From Sphingomonas morindae (GTDB taxonomy: Bacteria; Pseudomonadota; Alphaproteobacteria; Sphingomonadales; Sphingomonadaceae): a stretch of 64,000 nt of DNA. Where the stretch lies: contig NZ_CP084930.1 in assembly GCF_023822065.1 (NCBI RefSeq), positions 1,504,001 to 1,568,000 of the forward strand, given 5' to 3'. The notes under the pieces are model-generated. The model had not been told where the DNA came from. It did no database searches and was given only the letters and a program-made list of their open reading frames with translations. Shown here in pieces: positions 1-9,164 of the stretch. A program made the translations under genes and the position numbers. Each line of letters begins with the position of its first letter. The stretch's first letter is position 1.

Positions 1-15
1 GCGCCGGGCTGATCC

Positions 16-993
16 ATGGCTGAATGGCTGGTCGACGCGGGCGTCGGCGAACAGCGCGCCGCCCTTGTCGAGCAGGACTGCATCCTCGAAGCCGCGATCG
101 ACCGCGACGACGACCGGCTGCGTGTCGGCGAGATCGTCGCGGCGCGGCTGGGCGAGCGGATCGGGCGCGGCGCCTGGCTGCGGCTGGAGCGCGGCGCGTG
201 CGTGCTGGAGGCGGTGCCGCCCGGCCTTTCGGAAGGGCGGCCGCTGCACGCCGAGATCATTCGCGAGGCGCTGCCCGAACCCGGCCGCGCCAAGCCGGCG
301 CGCGCGCGGATCACCGAGGCGCCGCCGCGTGCCGCGCCCGCGCTGGCGGAGCGGCTGCAGGGCGCGCCCGTCCGGATGCTGGGCGCGCACGAGGCGGGCC
401 GGCTGGAGGCGCTTGGCTGGAGCGCGCTGATCGAGGAGGCGATCAGCGGCGAAATCGCCTTTCCCGGTGGCGCGCTGCGCCTCTCGCCCACGCCCGCCAT
501 GGCGCTGTTCGACGTGGATGGCGGTCTGCCGCCCTTTGAACTCGCCTGCGCCGGTGCCCGTGCGGCGGGCGCGGCGATCCGCCGCCTCGGCATTGGCGGC
601 TCGATCGGGCTCGATCTGCCGACGCTCGGCAACAAGGCCGAACGCAGCGCGGCGGCGGCGGCGCTGGATGCGGTGCTGCCCCCGCCCTTCGAGCGGACCG
701 CCGTGAACGGCTTCGGTTTCCTGCAGATCGTCCGGCCGCGCGCGCGCGCCTCGCTGCCCGAGCTGGTGCGCGCCGATCCCGCGCTCACCGCCGCGCTCGA
801 TCTGCTGCGCCGCGCCGCCGGGCTGGTGGGCGCGGTGACGTTGGTCGCGGCGCCGGCGGTGATCGCGCGGCTCGAGGCGCGGCCGGACTGGCTCGCCGCG
901 CTCGGCCGCCGTGTGGGGGGCGCGATCGCCTTGCGGGCCGATCCCGCGCGCGCCATATCCCCCGCCTATGCCGATGCCGTCCCGGGGCGCTGA
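16..993 (+). CDS. Minimal ribonuclease E/G-like protein
   Basis: The 325-residue product aligns by eye with the catalytic half of the RNase E/G family, endoribonucleases of mRNA decay and rRNA/tRNA maturation. Two acidic stretches match the family's metal-binding sites: FDVDGG at 165-170 (equivalent of the VDxN site) and GGSIGLDL ending at D200 (equivalent of the second catalytic Asp), followed by the NGFGFLQI strand. It is much shorter than classical RNase G (about 490 residues): only a reduced N-terminal region precedes the DNase I-like part and there is no CxxC zinc link. An in-frame TGA at positions 10-12 rules out an earlier start; that stop may also end the preceding gene. It overlaps yacG by 26 nt, so the two are probably co-transcribed. 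Family membership is likely; nuclease activity is inferred. Confidence 0.8.
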   Translation: MAEWLVDAGVGEQRAALVEQDCILEAAIDRDDDRLRVGEIVAARLGERIGRGAWLRLERGACVLEAVPPGLSEGRPLHAEIIREALPEPGRAKPARARITEAPPRAAPALAERLQGAPVRMLGAHEAGRLEALGWSALIEEAISGEIAFPGGALRLSPTPAMALFDVDGGLPPFELACAGARAAGAAIRRLGIGGSIGLDLPTLGNKAERSAAAAALDAVLPPPFERTAVNGFGFLQIVRPRARASLPELVRADPALTAALDLLRRAAGLVGAVTLVAAPAVIARLEARPDWLAALGRRVGGAIALRADPARAISPAYADAVPGR

Positions 994-1141
994 CGCCGCC
1001 TGCCCGCTCTGCCGCCGCCCGGTCCAGCCGGACTTCGCGCCCTTTTGCAGCCAGGGCTGCCGCGATCGCGATCTTCTGCAATGGCTGGGCGAAGGCTATC
1101 GCCTGCCCGGCCGCGCGATGGATACGGAGGAGGAGGGCTGA
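968..1141 (+). CDS. yacG: YacG-type zinc-finger DNA gyrase inhibitor
   Basis: A 57-residue zinc-ribbon protein with C12-x2-C15 and C27-x3-C31, the four-cysteine signature of YacG/DUF329, followed by the usual acidic tail ending DTEEEG. In E. coli YacG binds GyrB and inhibits gyrase; that role is carried over here only by homology. Two ATG codons (968 and 974) are equally usable; both lie inside the end of the upstream RNase E/G-like gene, so expression is probably coupled to it. The small size matches the family. Confidence 0.85.
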   Translation: MPMPSRGADAACPLCRRPVQPDFAPFCSQGCRDRDLLQWLGEGYRLPGRAMDTEEEG

Positions 1142-1184
1142 GCGCGCCGCTTCCGGGCCGCCGCGCACGTGTGCGAAATGGCTC

Positions 1185-1213
1185 TAGACAGGCGCCGCTC
1201 CCGCCCTCTATAG
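1185..1213 (+). promoter_or_regulatory. Probable promoter of tRNA-Phe
   Basis: TAGACA (1185-1190) and CTATAG (1208-1213) are separated by 17 bp, about 29 bp before the tRNA-Phe 5' end. The -35 differs from TTGACA at one base. The promoter is embedded in a 13-bp direct repeat described separately. Confidence 0.5.
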
Positions 1214-1224
1214 GCGCCGCTCCC
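1190..1224 (+). repeat. 13-bp direct repeat before tRNA-Phe
   Basis: The 13-mer AGGCGCCGCTCCC occurs at 1190-1202 and again at 1212-1224. Both copies are preceded by CTCTA (with GAC inserted in the first), so the unit looks like a tandemly duplicated promoter-start region. Confidence 0.8.
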
Positions 1225-1241
1225 ACGCAGGACATGCGTTG

Positions 1242-1317
1242 GCCCGGGTAGCTCAGTTGGTAGAGCACGTGACTGAAAATCACGGTGTCGGTGGTTCGAT
1301 TCCGCCCCCGGGCACCA
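1242..1317 (+). tRNA. tRNA-Phe (GAA)
   Basis: A 76-nt cloverleaf with acceptor GCCCGGG pairing CCCGGGC, D-arm GCTCAGTTGG, anticodon loop CTGAAAA carrying GAA, and T-loop GTTCGATTC. The terminal CCA is encoded. No selenocysteine or variable-arm features are present. Confidence 0.97.
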
Positions 1318-1419
1318 CAAGCGCGAAGAAGGCCCGCCTGGCCCCCCAGATCGCATCCGCTGAAGCCTCTCCCGCGCCCGCGAGTGCCGGCGCCTTTCCG
1401 CGTGGCCAAGGCTGTACAC

Positions 1420-1854
1420 TCAGAGCGAGGTCTCGCGCCGCGTGAGTGCCAGAAATTCGTCCGGCACGGGCAAATCCTTGGGCCAGTAGCCCGCCCCCTT
1501 CAGGTTCCAGAAGCGCCGCGATCGCCAGATGTTGGTGCCGAGCACCTTGACCTTGTCGGTGCCGTCGAGCCGGTGGCCGGCCGCCTCGAGCCCGGCGACC
1601 AGCTGGCTCCGGGTGAGCGGGCGGCCCGCCTCCACGATCAGCCCGCGCGCATCGTCGAGCAAGGTGCTGAGCTGGGCGCTCTGCTCCGCGCGCGAACGCC
1701 CGGCGCGGCCGACCGGGAAAAGCGTGTCGCCCATGTCGAAATTGATCTGGCCTTCCTGGATGCGGGCATAGGTGTGGATCAGCCGATCCAGGGCCTCCAA
1801 CTCCGCGCGCAGTTGGCTCCGTCGTTCGAGTGCTTTGCGCAGCAGATCGTCCAT
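1420..1854 (-). CDS. Conserved hypothetical, winged-helix-like C-terminus
   Basis: 144 residues. The N-terminal 30 residues form a charged amphipathic helix that could be a short coiled coil (MDDLLRKALERR onward). The C-terminal half (about 75-135) contains LTRSQLVAGLEAAG and NIWRSRRFWNLKGAGYW, the pattern of a helix-turn-helix plus wing as found in small sphingomonad winged-helix proteins. The start at 1854 is chosen because GGGGGAA lies 6-8 nt upstream; a longer reading to 1908 lacks a ribosome binding site and is arginine-rich like shadow sequence. It faces tRNA-Phe convergently. I do not recognise a named family and assign no function; DNA binding is an inference. Confidence 0.65.
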   Translation of the reverse strand: MDDLLRKALERRSQLRAELEALDRLIHTYARIQEGQINFDMGDTLFPVGRAGRSRAEQSAQLSTLLDDARGLIVEAGRPLTRSQLVAGLEAAGHRLDGTDKVKVLGTNIWRSRRFWNLKGAGYWPKDLPVPDEFLALTRRETSL

Positions 1855-2077
1855 TCCGTTCCCCCTGCCCGATCCGGCTCCGTGCGGATGGAGCCGCACT
1901 CTCCTCATGATCCGGAGGCCCGGGCGGGAAACAAGTTTGGAATATTACTTGGGCGCGTGCGGCTTTGGGCGAAGAGAATGGCTTTTTAAGAAAAGCTTGG
2001 TTAACGCGGGCGTATCTTCGTGGAACATCGGGGCAAGCGACGCGCTGATGCGATCGCCGTCGACGAGGGAGAGCATC

Positions 2078-2200
2078 GTGGAACGGGTGAAGATCTTGCT
2101 GGCCGCCGGAACGATCGCGGCGCTGGCGATGGCGGCCATGCCCGCCAAGACCGCGCAGGTCGAGACGCCGGCTGCATCGGTGGCGGCCCCCGCGCGATGA
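2078..2200 (+). CDS. Small hydrophobic protein (40 aa), hypothetical
   Basis: A GTG-initiated reading frame with GAGGGAGA centred about 8 nt upstream. The product has a positively charged start (VERVK), a hydrophobic stretch rich in Leu/Ala (residues 6-22) and a short Ala/Pro tail; it could be an exported peptide or a single-pass membrane peptide. Its TGA overlaps the ATG of the next small frame (ATGA at 2197-2200), which argues that both are translated. I do not recognise it. Confidence 0.45.
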   Translation: MERVKILLAAGTIAALAMAAMPAKTAQVETPAASVAAPAR

Positions 2201-2412
2201 GCGACGATCCGCTCGGCGACGCCATGCTGCGCGAAGCTGCGGCCCGGCGCCGGGCCAATGCCCGACCCGAGGCGGATGCAGCCTCGGCGGCGGGCGAGCG
2301 CAGCCTGCGCCGCTGGCGCCGCGGCGCGGATATCGGCCTCCTCGCCCTGCTCGGCCTAGTAGCGGCGCGGATCATCGCCCGCCGCCCTGGCGCGCGCGGC
2401 GGCGACGCCTGA
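2197..2412 (+). CDS. Small membrane protein (71 aa), hypothetical
   Basis: Starts in the ATGA overlap with the upstream 40-codon frame. A charged N-terminal half (acidic MSDDPLGDAML, then Arg-rich) precedes one membrane-spanning segment at about residues 48-63 (ADIGLLALLGLVAARI) and a basic tail, predicting an N-in single-pass inner-membrane protein. No family recognised. It ends 18 nt before the stop of the convergent pyrophosphatase gene. Confidence 0.55.
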   Translation: MSDDPLGDAMLREAAARRRANARPEADAASAAGERSLRRWRRGADIGLLALLGLVAARIIARRPGARGGDA

Positions 2413-2430
2413 GCGCCGCCGCCGGCCCGA

Positions 2431-4524
2431 TCATCGGGCGAGCGCCGCCAGCAGCAGCAGCGCGACGATATTGGTGATCTTGATCATCGGGTTCACCGCC
2501 GGCCCGGCGGTGTCCTTATAGGGATCGCCCACGGTGTCGCCCGTCACCGCGGCCTTGTGCGCCTCCGAGCCCTTGCCGCCATAATTGCCATCCTCGATGA
2601 ACTTCTTGGCATTGTCCCAGGCACCGCCGCCGCTGGTCATGGACACGGCGACGAACAGGCCTGACACGATCACGCCCAGCAGCAGCGCGCCAAGCGCGGC
2701 GAAGCCGTTGTCGAGCCCCGCTACGGCGCGCACCAGCAGGAACACCAGCACCGGCGCCAGCACCGGCAGCAGGCTCGGCACGATCATCTCGCGAATCGCC
2801 GCGCGCGTGACGAGATCGACCGTGCGCGCATAATCGGGCCGGGCAGTGCCCTGCATGATGCCGGGATTGGCGCGGAACTGCGCGCGCACCTCCTCCACCA
2901 CCGCGCCCGCCGCGCGGCCCACCGCCGTCATGCCGAAGGCGCCGAACAGATAGGGGAGCAGCGCGCCGAGCAGCAGGCCGACGATCACATAGGGGTTGCC
3001 GAGCGCGAAATCGACCGTGACGCCAGGGAAGAAGGCCTTGAGATCGGAGGTATAGGCGCCGAACAGCACCAGCGCCGCCAGCCCCGCCGAACCGATCGCA
3101 TAGCCCTTGGTCACTGCCTTGGTGGTGTTGCCCACCGCGTCCAGCGCATCGGTGCGGCCGCGCACGCTCGCTTCCAGCCCCGCCATCTCGGCGATGCCGC
3201 CGGCATTGTCGGTGACCGGGCCATAGGCATCGAGCGCGACGACCATGCCCGCCAGCGCCAGCATCGCCGTGGCGGCGAAGGCTATCCCCAGCAGCCCGGC
3301 GAGCTGGTGCGCCGCCACCACCGCGATCACGATCGCGATCGTCGGCAGCGCGGTCGATTCCAGGCTGATCGCCAGGCCCTGGATCACGTTGGTGCCGTGG
3401 CCGGTCGCGCTCGCGCGGGCGATGGCCTTGACCGGCCGATAATTGGTGCCGGTATAATATTCGGTGATCCACACCAGCGCGCCGGTCAGCGCGAGGCCGA
3501 TGACCATGCACAGGAACAGGCTGGTGCCGGTGGCGCCGGTGGCGGCGATCGGCTGGTCCATCGCGCCCAGGGTGAAGCGCGTGGCGCCATAGAGCGCCGG
3601 CACCGCGAGCAGCGCCGCCGTCCAGAAGCCCTTGTAGAGCGCGCCCATGATCGTGCCGCTGCCGAGCCGCACGAAGAAGGTGCCGAGGATCGAGGTGAGG
3701 ATGCACACGCCCCCGATCAGCAGCGGCAGCGCCATCAGCCGCAGCGTGGCCGCGGGATCGCCCGTGCCGGCGAACAGCGCCACCGAGATCATGGTGACGC
3801 CGAGCGTGACGACATAGGTTTCGAACAGATCCGCCGCCATGCCCGCGCAATCGCCGACATTGTCCCCCACATTGTCGGCGATCACCGCCGGGTTGCGGGG
3901 ATCGTCCTCGGGAATGCCCGCCTCGACCTTGCCGACCAGATCGGCGCCGACATCGGCCGCCTTGGTGAAGATTCCGCCGCCCAGCCGGGCGAAGATGGAG
4001 ATGAGCGAGGCGCCGAACGACAGCGCGACCAGTCCGTCCACGATCGCGCGGTCCTGCGTATCGCCGGGGCGATGCCCGGCCGCCAGAAGCGCGGCGAAGA
4101 AGAGCGCGATGGCGAGCAGCCCGAGCCCGGCGACGAGCAGGCCGGTGACCGCGCCCGAGCGGAAGGCGGTGGTCAGCCCCGCCTGCAGCCCGTGGCGCGC
4201 CGCCTCGGCGGTGCGGACATTGGCGCGCACCGAGATCATCATCCCGATAAAGCCGGTCAGGCCCGACAGGAGCGCGCCGATCGTGAAGCCGATCGCCGGC
4301 ACCGCGCCGAGCAGGGCCAGCACCAGCGCCGCCATCACCACGCCGACCAGCGCGATGGTGCGGTATTGGCGCGCCAGATAGGCACCGGCCCCTTCCTGGA
4401 TGGCGGCGGCGATTTCGATCATGCGCGGCGATCCGGGCGGCAGGGCCAGCAGCTGGCGGCTGGTGACAAGGCCGTAGAGCACGGCGACCGCCCCGCATGC
4501 GATAGCCAGATAGATGACGATCAT
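2431..4524 (-). CDS. hppA: K+-independent proton-translocating pyrophosphatase
   Basis: A 697-residue polytopic membrane protein that couples pyrophosphate hydrolysis to H+ export. The substrate motifs [11 protein letters not shown] (191-201) and DNVGDNVGD (217-225) are intact. The segment [10 protein letters not shown] (465-474) has Lys469 where K+-dependent enzymes have Ala, marking the K+-independent H+-pumping class. Two ATGs (4530, 4524) follow GAGGAGG; the second has a 6-nt spacer and gives the MIVIYLAIA start, whereas the first directly abuts the Shine-Dalgarno. It has its own promoter just downstream of thiL, so it is likely an independent transcript recycling pyrophosphate from biosynthesis. 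Confidence 0.95.
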   Translation of the reverse strand: MIVIYLAIACGAVAVLYGLVTSRQLLALPPGSPRMIEIAAAIQEGAGAYLARQYRTIALVGVVMAALVLALLGAVPAIGFTIGALLSGLTGFIGMMISVRANVRTAEAARHGLQAGLTTAFRSGAVTGLLVAGLGLLAIALFFAALLAAGHRPGDTQDRAIVDGLVALSFGASLISIFARLGGGIFTKAADVGADLVGKVEAGIPEDDPRNPAVIADNVGDNVGDCAGMAADLFETYVVTLGVTMISVALFAGTGDPAATLRLMALPLLIGGVCILTSILGTFFVRLGSGTIMGALYKGFWTAALLAVPALYGATRFTLGAMDQPIAATGATGTSLFLCMVIGLALTGALVWITEYYTGTNYRPVKAIARASATGHGTNVIQGLAISLESTALPTIAIVIAVVAAHQLAGLLGIAFAATAMLALAGMVVALDAYGPVTDNAGGIAEMAGLEASVRGRTDALDAVGNTTKAVTKGYAIGSAGLAALVLFGAYTSDLKAFFPGVTVDFALGNPYVIVGLLLGALLPYLFGAFGMTAVGRAAGAVVEEVRAQFRANPGIMQGTARPDYARTVDLVTRAAIREMIVPSLLPVLAPVLVFLLVRAVAGLDNGFAALGALLLGVIVSGLFVAVSMTSGGGAWDNAKKFIEDGNYGGKGSEAHKAAVTGDTVGDPYKDTAGPAVNPMIKITNIVALLLLAALAR

Positions 4525-4605
4525 GGGCATCCTCCTCACGAGGCCCGTGTGATCGAGTGCGCCCGCCGCGTTTGCCGGGGTCGGCCGCGCCGGGCCTCTG
4601 TCGGA

Positions 4606-4635
4606 GATAGAACAAGGCTTTGCGCGCCTTGGCAA
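4606..4635 (-). promoter_or_regulatory. Probable hppA promoter
   Basis: On the minus strand TTGCCA (4635-4630) and TCTATC (4611-4606) are 18 bp apart, immediately after the thiL stop codon. Predicted transcription start near 4599 leaves a leader of about 75 nt before hppA. Confidence 0.5.
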
Positions 4636-4639
4636 CCGG

Positions 4640-5554
4640 TCAGAGCGCGGAGCCATGCTCCCAGCCCAGCCGATCCGGCGGCGCCAGCGCGGCGCCGCGC
4701 CAGCGCAGCGCCAGCCCCTCGCCCGCCGCGAACCGGCCGATCCGCACCGCGCCCAGCGCCGCGAGCGCCGGCGCGCTGGCCTCCGCCGCGGCGAGGATCA
4801 GCGCATAATCGTCGCCGGCGGTGGCGGCACGCAGCCGGCTGTCGCGATCGGCGCCGGCAAAGGCGGCGAGCGCGGGCGAGCAGGGCACGGCATCGAGCGC
4901 GATCGTCACCGCCAGGCCAGAGGCGGCGGCGATGCGCGCCGAATCGATCAGCAGCCCGTCGGACACGTCCGCCATGGCATGGGCGTGCGGCGCCAGCGCG
5001 CGGCCGAGCGCGAGCAGCGGCTGCGGCCGGCGATAGGCGGCGAGCAGCGCCGCCGGCCCGGGGACGCCGCGCGCGATGGCGAGCCCGGCCCCCGCCTCGC
5101 CGATCGCGCCGGCCAGCCAGAGATCGTCGCCCGCGCGCGCGCCGCGCCGGTCGGGCGCGATGTCGCTGCGGCCGAGCGCGGTCAGCCCCATCATCCGCGG
5201 GGCGCCACGGGGCATGGAGACGGTGTCGCCTCCCAGCAGCGGCACCTCGAACCGGGCGAGCGCCCGCTCGAGCCCGTCCACGAAGCGCGCGTCCCACCCC
5301 GCCTCGCCCAAGGGATAGCCGAGCAGCACGCCCAGCGGCACGGCCCCCTTGGCGGCGAGATCGGAGAGATTCACCGCCACCAGCTTCCAGGCGACGTCCT
5401 CGGCCGGATCGTCGGGAAGATAATGCACGCCTTCGACGAGCATATCATGGGTGAGCACGAGATCGCCGAGCACGGCGGCATCATCGGCAAGGCCGCGCGC
5501 GGCCGGATGGGTGGCGAGGCGACGGAGCCGGGTGATGAAGTCGGCCTCGGCCAC
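4640..5554 (-). CDS. thiL: Thiamine-monophosphate kinase
   Basis: 304 residues, normal for ThiL, which phosphorylates thiamine monophosphate to the diphosphate coenzyme using ATP in the cytoplasm. Visible family motifs are LADDAAVL near residue 23 (Mg/ATP aspartates), [30 protein letters not shown] and AGDDYALI. It starts 11 nt after the nusB stop, making it the last gene of the hisG-hisD-nusB-thiL operon; nusB-thiL adjacency is widespread in bacteria and supports the call. Confidence 0.95.
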   Translation of the reverse strand: MAEADFITRLRRLATHPAARGLADDAAVLGDLVLTHDMLVEGVHYLPDDPAEDVAWKLVAVNLSDLAAKGAVPLGVLLGYPLGEAGWDARFVDGLERALARFEVPLLGGDTVSMPRGAPRMMGLTALGRSDIAPDRRGARAGDDLWLAGAIGEAGAGLAIARGVPGPAALLAAYRRPQPLLALGRALAPHAHAMADVSDGLLIDSARIAAASGLAVTIALDAVPCSPALAAFAGADRDSRLRAATAGDDYALILAAAEASAPALAALGAVRIGRFAAGEGLALRWRGAALAPPDRLGWEHGSAL

Positions 5555-5565
5555 GGCGCCCGGCC

Positions 5566-6021
5566 TCAGCCGCGCACGTCGCGCGCCACCGCGTCGAGCA
5601 GGCCGTTGACGAAGCCCTTTTCGCGCTTGTCGTAGAAGGCGTCGGCGACATCGACATATTCGGAGATGACCGAGGCCACCGGCACGTCCGGACGGGCGAT
5701 CAGTTCATAGGCGCCGGCGCGCAGGATCTGGCGCATCGGCCGGTCGAGCCGGTCCATCGTCCAGCCGGCCGCGAGCCGGGTGGCGATGCGCGCGTCCAGC
5801 TCCGCGCGCCGGCTGTCCACGCCGGCGACGATATCGTCGAAGAAGCTCACCTCGGCATCGGCGTACTCGACCTCGTCAATGGTCGCGCCGAGCCGGTGAT
5901 TGTGGAATTCGGTGAGCAGCATGGGCAGCGGCGTGCCCTCCATCTCCTGCTGGTACAGCGCCTGCACGGCGGCGAGGCGCGCGGCGGAGCGCGCGCGCGA
6001 TCGGTTCGGGGTCTTGGTCAT
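5566..6021 (-). CDS. nusB: Transcription antitermination factor NusB
   Basis: 151-residue all-helical NusB. RSAARLAAVQALYQQEM near the N-terminus and the C-terminal VISEYVDVADAFYDKREKGF segment followed by VNGLLDAVARD match the family. NusB binds boxA RNA with NusE(S10) during rRNA antitermination. Its ATG overlaps the hisD stop (ATGA at 6021-6018), so translation is coupled to hisD. Confidence 0.95.
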   Translation of the reverse strand: MTKTPNRSRARSAARLAAVQALYQQEMEGTPLPMLLTEFHNHRLGATIDEVEYADAEVSFFDDIVAGVDSRRAELDARIATRLAAGWTMDRLDRPMRQILRAGAYELIARPDVPVASVISEYVDVADAFYDKREKGFVNGLLDAVARDVRG

Positions 6022-7334
6022 GCGGTCGGATCCAGGCGGAGCGCCACCGAACGGGCATGGGCGGGCAGCCCCTCGGCTTCGGCCAGCGCCACCGCCGCCG
6101 GGCCGATCCGCTGGATCGAGGCCGCGTCGCAGGCGAGGAAGCTGGTGCGCTTCATGAAATCGAGCACCGATAGGCCGGAGGCGAAGCGCGCCCGGCGGCC
6201 GGTGGGAAGGACATGGTTGGGGCCGGCGACGTAATCGCCCACCGCCTCAGGCGTGTGGCGGCCGAGAAAGACCGAGCCCGCATGGCGGACGCGCGCGAAG
6301 AGCGGATCGGGATCCGCCACCGCAAGCTCCAGATGCTCGGGCGCGAGCCGATCGCAGAGCGGGATCGCATCGGCGAGCGTGGCGACGCGGATGATCGCGC
6401 CATTGGCCTGCCAGCTCGCCCGCGCGGTCGCGCCGGTGGCGAGCGCCGCCAGCTGCGTCTCCACCGCCGCCGCCACCGCGTCTGCAAAGCCTTGATCGTC
6501 GGTGAAGAGGATCGACTGGCTGGTCGGATCATGCTCGGCCTGGCTCAGCAGATCGGCGGCGATCCAGGCGGGATCATTGCCCGCATCGGCGACCACGACG
6601 ATCTCCGAAGGGCCGGCGACCATGTCGATCCCCACCCGCCCGTAGAGCTGGCGCTTGGCCTCGGCCACCCAGCCATTGCCGGGGCCTACGATCACGTCCA
6701 CCGGCGCGATCCGCGCGGTGCCATAGGCCAGCGCCGCCACCGCCTGGGCGCCGCCGATGCGCCAGATCTCGTCCACGCCGGCCAGCGCGGCGGCGGCCAG
6801 CACCAGCGGGTTGATCACGCCGTCGGGCGTCGGCGTCACCATCGCCAGCCGTTCCACCCCGGCCACCTTGGCGGGGATCGCGTTCATCAGCAGCGAGGAG
6901 GGATAGGCCGCCCGGCCGCCCGGCACATAGAGGCCCGCCGCCGCGACCGGCAGCCAGCGCGCGCCCAGCCGCACGCCCGCGCCATCGATGGTGTCGCGAT
7001 CGGCGGGGCGCTGGCTCTCGTGATAGGCGCGGATCCGCGTGGCGGCGAGTTCCAGCGCCGTGCGCAGCGCCGGGTCGAGCGCGGCCAGGGCGGCGTCGCA
7101 GGCGGCGCGCTCGATGCGCCAGCCGGTGGCGTCGAGATCGTGGCGATCGAAGCGGGCGGTGCGCTCCGCCACCGCCGCGTCGCCGCGCACGCGGACATCG
7201 GCGAGAATGGCGGCGACATCGCGCGACACATCGTCATCGGCCTCGCGCCGCGCCTCGACCAGCGCGGTGAAGCGCTCGGCGAAATCGCCGGCGGCGGCGT
7301 CGAGCCGCAGCGGGCCCCGGGTTTCAGGCGGCAC
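6018..7334 (-). CDS. hisD: Histidinol dehydrogenase
   Basis: 438 residues; catalyses the last two steps of histidine biosynthesis, histidinol to histidine, with NAD+ and Zn2+. Zinc and catalytic residues are present in [20 protein letters not shown] (Glu-His pair), [15 protein letters not shown] and [13 protein letters not shown] chose the GTG at 7334 because AGGAG sits 7 nt upstream and it yields the usual family N-terminus; the frame stays open to 7388 but that extension reads antisense-like sequence within hisG. The start overlaps the hisG stop by 11 nt. Confidence 0.95.
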   Translation of the reverse strand: MPPETRGPLRLDAAAGDFAERFTALVEARREADDDVSRDVAAILADVRVRGDAAVAERTARFDRHDLDATGWRIERAACDAALAALDPALRTALELAATRIRAYHESQRPADRDTIDGAGVRLGARWLPVAAAGLYVPGGRAAYPSSLLMNAIPAKVAGVERLAMVTPTPDGVINPLVLAAAALAGVDEIWRIGGAQAVAALAYGTARIAPVDVIVGPGNGWVAEAKRQLYGRVGIDMVAGPSEIVVVADAGNDPAWIAADLLSQAEHDPTSQSILFTDDQGFADAVAAAVETQLAALATGATARASWQANGAIIRVATLADAIPLCDRLAPEHLELAVADPDPLFARVRHAGSVFLGRHTPEAVGDYVAGPNHVLPTGRRARFASGLSVLDFMKRTSFLACDAASIQRIGPAAVALAEAEGLPAHARSVALRLDPTA

Positions 7335-7992
7335 GCGGCATCTCCTGCGCGGCGGCGCGGAAGGCGGCGACCAGCGGCGCCAGCACATCGGCGCGCGTCT
7401 TGTAGGCGGCGCGGTTGACGATCAGCCGGGCGCTCACCTCGGCGATCGTCTCCACCTCGACCAGGCCATTCTCCGCCAGCGTCCGGCCCGAGGAGACGAG
7501 ATCGACGATGCGATCGGCGAGCCCCAGCGCCGGCGCGATCTCCATCGCGCCGTTCAGCTTCACGCACTCGGCCTGGACGCCGCGCGCCTCGAAGTGGCGG
7601 CGCGTGGTGTTGGGATATTTGGTGGCGACGCGCACATGGCTCCAGCCCCGCGGATCGTCGGTCGCGGCGAGGCCGCGCGGTTCGGCCACCGCGATGCGGC
7701 AATGGCCGATGCCGAGATCGACCGGCGCGTAGAGTTCGGAATAGTCGAATTCCGCGATCACGTCCGAACCGACGATGCCGATCTGCGCCGCGCCGTGCGC
7801 CACGAACGTCGCGACATCGAAGGCGCGCACGCGAATCATCGCGATATCCGCGCGATCGGTGGCGAATCGCAGCGCGCGGCTGGCTTCGTCGCCAAAGCTC
7901 GGCTCGGGCCGGATGCCGGCACGCGCGAGCAGCGGCAGCGCTTCGCCCAGGATGCGGCCCTTGGGCACGGCGAGGATGATCGGATCGGCCAT
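7324..7992 (-). CDS. hisG: ATP phosphoribosyltransferase, short form
   Basis: 222 residues, the short (HisG-S) form lacking the C-terminal allosteric domain of the about 300-residue long form. It condenses ATP and PRPP in the first step of histidine synthesis. The [15 protein letters not shown] start, [12 protein letters not shown] and the PRPP-binding region around [12 protein letters not shown] match the family. Short HisG enzymes normally need the regulatory partner HisZ, which is not in this window. First gene of a four-gene operon with a strong candidate promoter only a few bases upstream. Confidence 0.95.
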   Translation of the reverse strand: MADPIILAVPKGRILGEALPLLARAGIRPEPSFGDEASRALRFATDRADIAMIRVRAFDVATFVAHGAAQIGIVGSDVIAEFDYSELYAPVDLGIGHCRIAVAEPRGLAATDDPRGWSHVRVATKYPNTTRRHFEARGVQAECVKLNGAMEIAPALGLADRIVDLVSSGRTLAENGLVEVETIAEVSARLIVNRAAYKTRADVLAPLVAAFRAAAQEMPRAA

Positions 7993-8004
7993 GATTGCGC
8001 CGCG

Positions 8005-8033
8005 AGATAGCGCTGGCGGCGGCGGCCGGCAAG
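8005..8033 (-). promoter_or_regulatory. hisG operon promoter, nearly leaderless
   Basis: On the minus strand CTTGCC (8033-8028), a 17-bp spacer and CTATCT (8010-8005). A start 6-7 nt downstream of the -10 would fall near 7998, leaving about six nucleotides before the hisG ATG at 7992. Confidence 0.6.
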
Positions 8034-8042
8034 GATGCTGGG

Positions 8043-8070
8043 CTTGATCCTCGCGCGCGAGCGTCTAGGC
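8043..8070 (+). promoter_or_regulatory. pheS promoter, probably leaderless
   Basis: CTTGAT (8043-8048), 16-bp spacer, CTAGGC (8065-8070). The pheS ATG is at 8079, about where transcription should begin, and no Shine-Dalgarno sequence precedes it. Confidence 0.45.
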
Positions 8071-8078
8071 ACGCGCGC

Positions 8079-9164
8079 ATGACTGAGATCGATCCCTTGC
8101 AGGAAGAGCTGCTCGCCCGCATCGCCGCCGCCGACAGCGCCGAGGCGCTGGAAGCCGCGCGCATCCATGCGCTTGGCAAGCAGGGCGTGGTGACGGCCCT
8201 GCTCAAGACGCTGGGCGCGATGAGCCCCGAGGAGCGGCTCGCGCGCGCGCCCGCCATCCAGGGGCTGCGCGAGGCGGTGGCGGCGGCGCTGCAGGCGCGC
8301 AAGACCGGTTTCGAGCGCGCCGCGCTCGACGCGCGGCTGGCGGCGGAGACGCTGGATCTCTCGCTGCCGGTCGAGCCGGGCGAGCGCGGCAGCATCCACC
8401 CGGTGAGCCAGGTGATGGACGAGCTGGCGGAGATTTTCGCCGATCTCGGCTTCGCCGTCGCCACCGGTCCCGAGATCGAGGACGACTGGCACAATTTCAC
8501 CGCGCTCAACATTCCCGACGCGCATCCCGCGCGGGCGATGCACGACACTTTCTATTTCGACCGGACCGACGAGTCCGGGCGCAAGATGCTGCTGCGCACC
8601 CACACTTCGCCGGTGCAGATCCGCACCATGGTGCAGGGCGCGGTGCCGATCCGCATCATCGCGCCCGGCCGCACCTATCGCAGCGATTCGGATGCCACCC
8701 ACACGCCCATGTTCCACCAGGTGGAAGGGCTGGTGATCGATCGCGGCATCACGCTCGGCCATCTGAAATGGACGCTGGAGACGTTCGTCCGCGCCTATTT
8801 CGAGCGCGACGACATCGTGCTGCGGCTGCGGCCCAGCTATTTCCCCTTCACCGAGCCCTCGATGGAGGTGGATGTGGGCTATCAGCTGATCGGCGGAAAG
8901 CGCGTGATCGGCGGCAACGAGCCCGATGGCTGGATGGAGATTCTCGGCTCCGGCATGGTGCATCCCAAGGTGATCGCCGCCTGCGGGCTGGATCCGGAGC
9001 AGTGGCAGGGCTTCGCCTTTGGCTGCGGGATCGATCGGCTGGCGATGCTGAAATATGGCATGGATGATCTGCGCGCCTTCTTCGACGGCGATCTCCGGTG
9101 GTTGCGGCATTATGGCTTCGGCGCGCTCGACGTGCCGACGCTGAGTGGGGGAGTCGGCGCGTGA
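8079..9164 (+). CDS. pheS: Phenylalanyl-tRNA synthetase alpha subunit
   Basis: 361 residues. An N-terminal coiled-coil arm (about 1-90) is followed by the class II catalytic core: [10 protein letters not shown], motif 2 around [15 protein letters not shown], the [10 protein letters not shown] strand and motif 3 [17 protein letters not shown]. It forms the alpha2-beta2 enzyme with PheT that charges tRNA-Phe. The start at 8079 gives [11 protein letters not shown]; an earlier in-frame ATG would extend it into the hisG promoter. Stop and pheT start overlap (GTGA). Confidence 0.97.
   Translation: MTEIDPLQEELLARIAAADSAEALEAARIHALGKQGVVTALLKTLGAMSPEERLARAPAIQGLREAVAAALQARKTGFERAALDARLAAETLDLSLPVEPGERGSIHPVSQVMDELAEIFADLGFAVATGPEIEDDWHNFTALNIPDAHPARAMHDTFYFDRTDESGRKMLLRTHTSPVQIRTMVQGAVPIRIIAPGRTYRSDSDATHTPMFHQVEGLVIDRGITLGHLKWTLETFVRAYFERDDIVLRLRPSYFPFTEPSMEVDVGYQLIGGKRVIGGNEPDGWMEILGSGMVHPKVIAACGLDPEQWQGFAFGCGIDRLAMLKYGMDDLRAFFDGDLRWLRHYGFGALDVPTLSGGVGA

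Noticed and set aside
1-12. End of an upstream gene (stop TGA at 10-12)
   Set aside because: Twelve bases are too few to identify a gene; noted only because the stop limits the next start.
1855-1908. Upstream extension of the winged-helix-like gene
   Set aside because: The GGGGG ribosome-binding site lies after that start, and the added residues are low-complexity.
2424-2440. GCCCGATCATCGGGC inverted repeat near the hppA stop as a terminator
   Set aside because: Only a 1-nt centre and no U-tract; it cannot form a normal RNA hairpin loop.
3307-5454. Plus-strand frame opposite hppA and thiL
   Set aside because: Same shadow pattern; ends in Arg/Pro-rich sequence and overlaps two clear genes.
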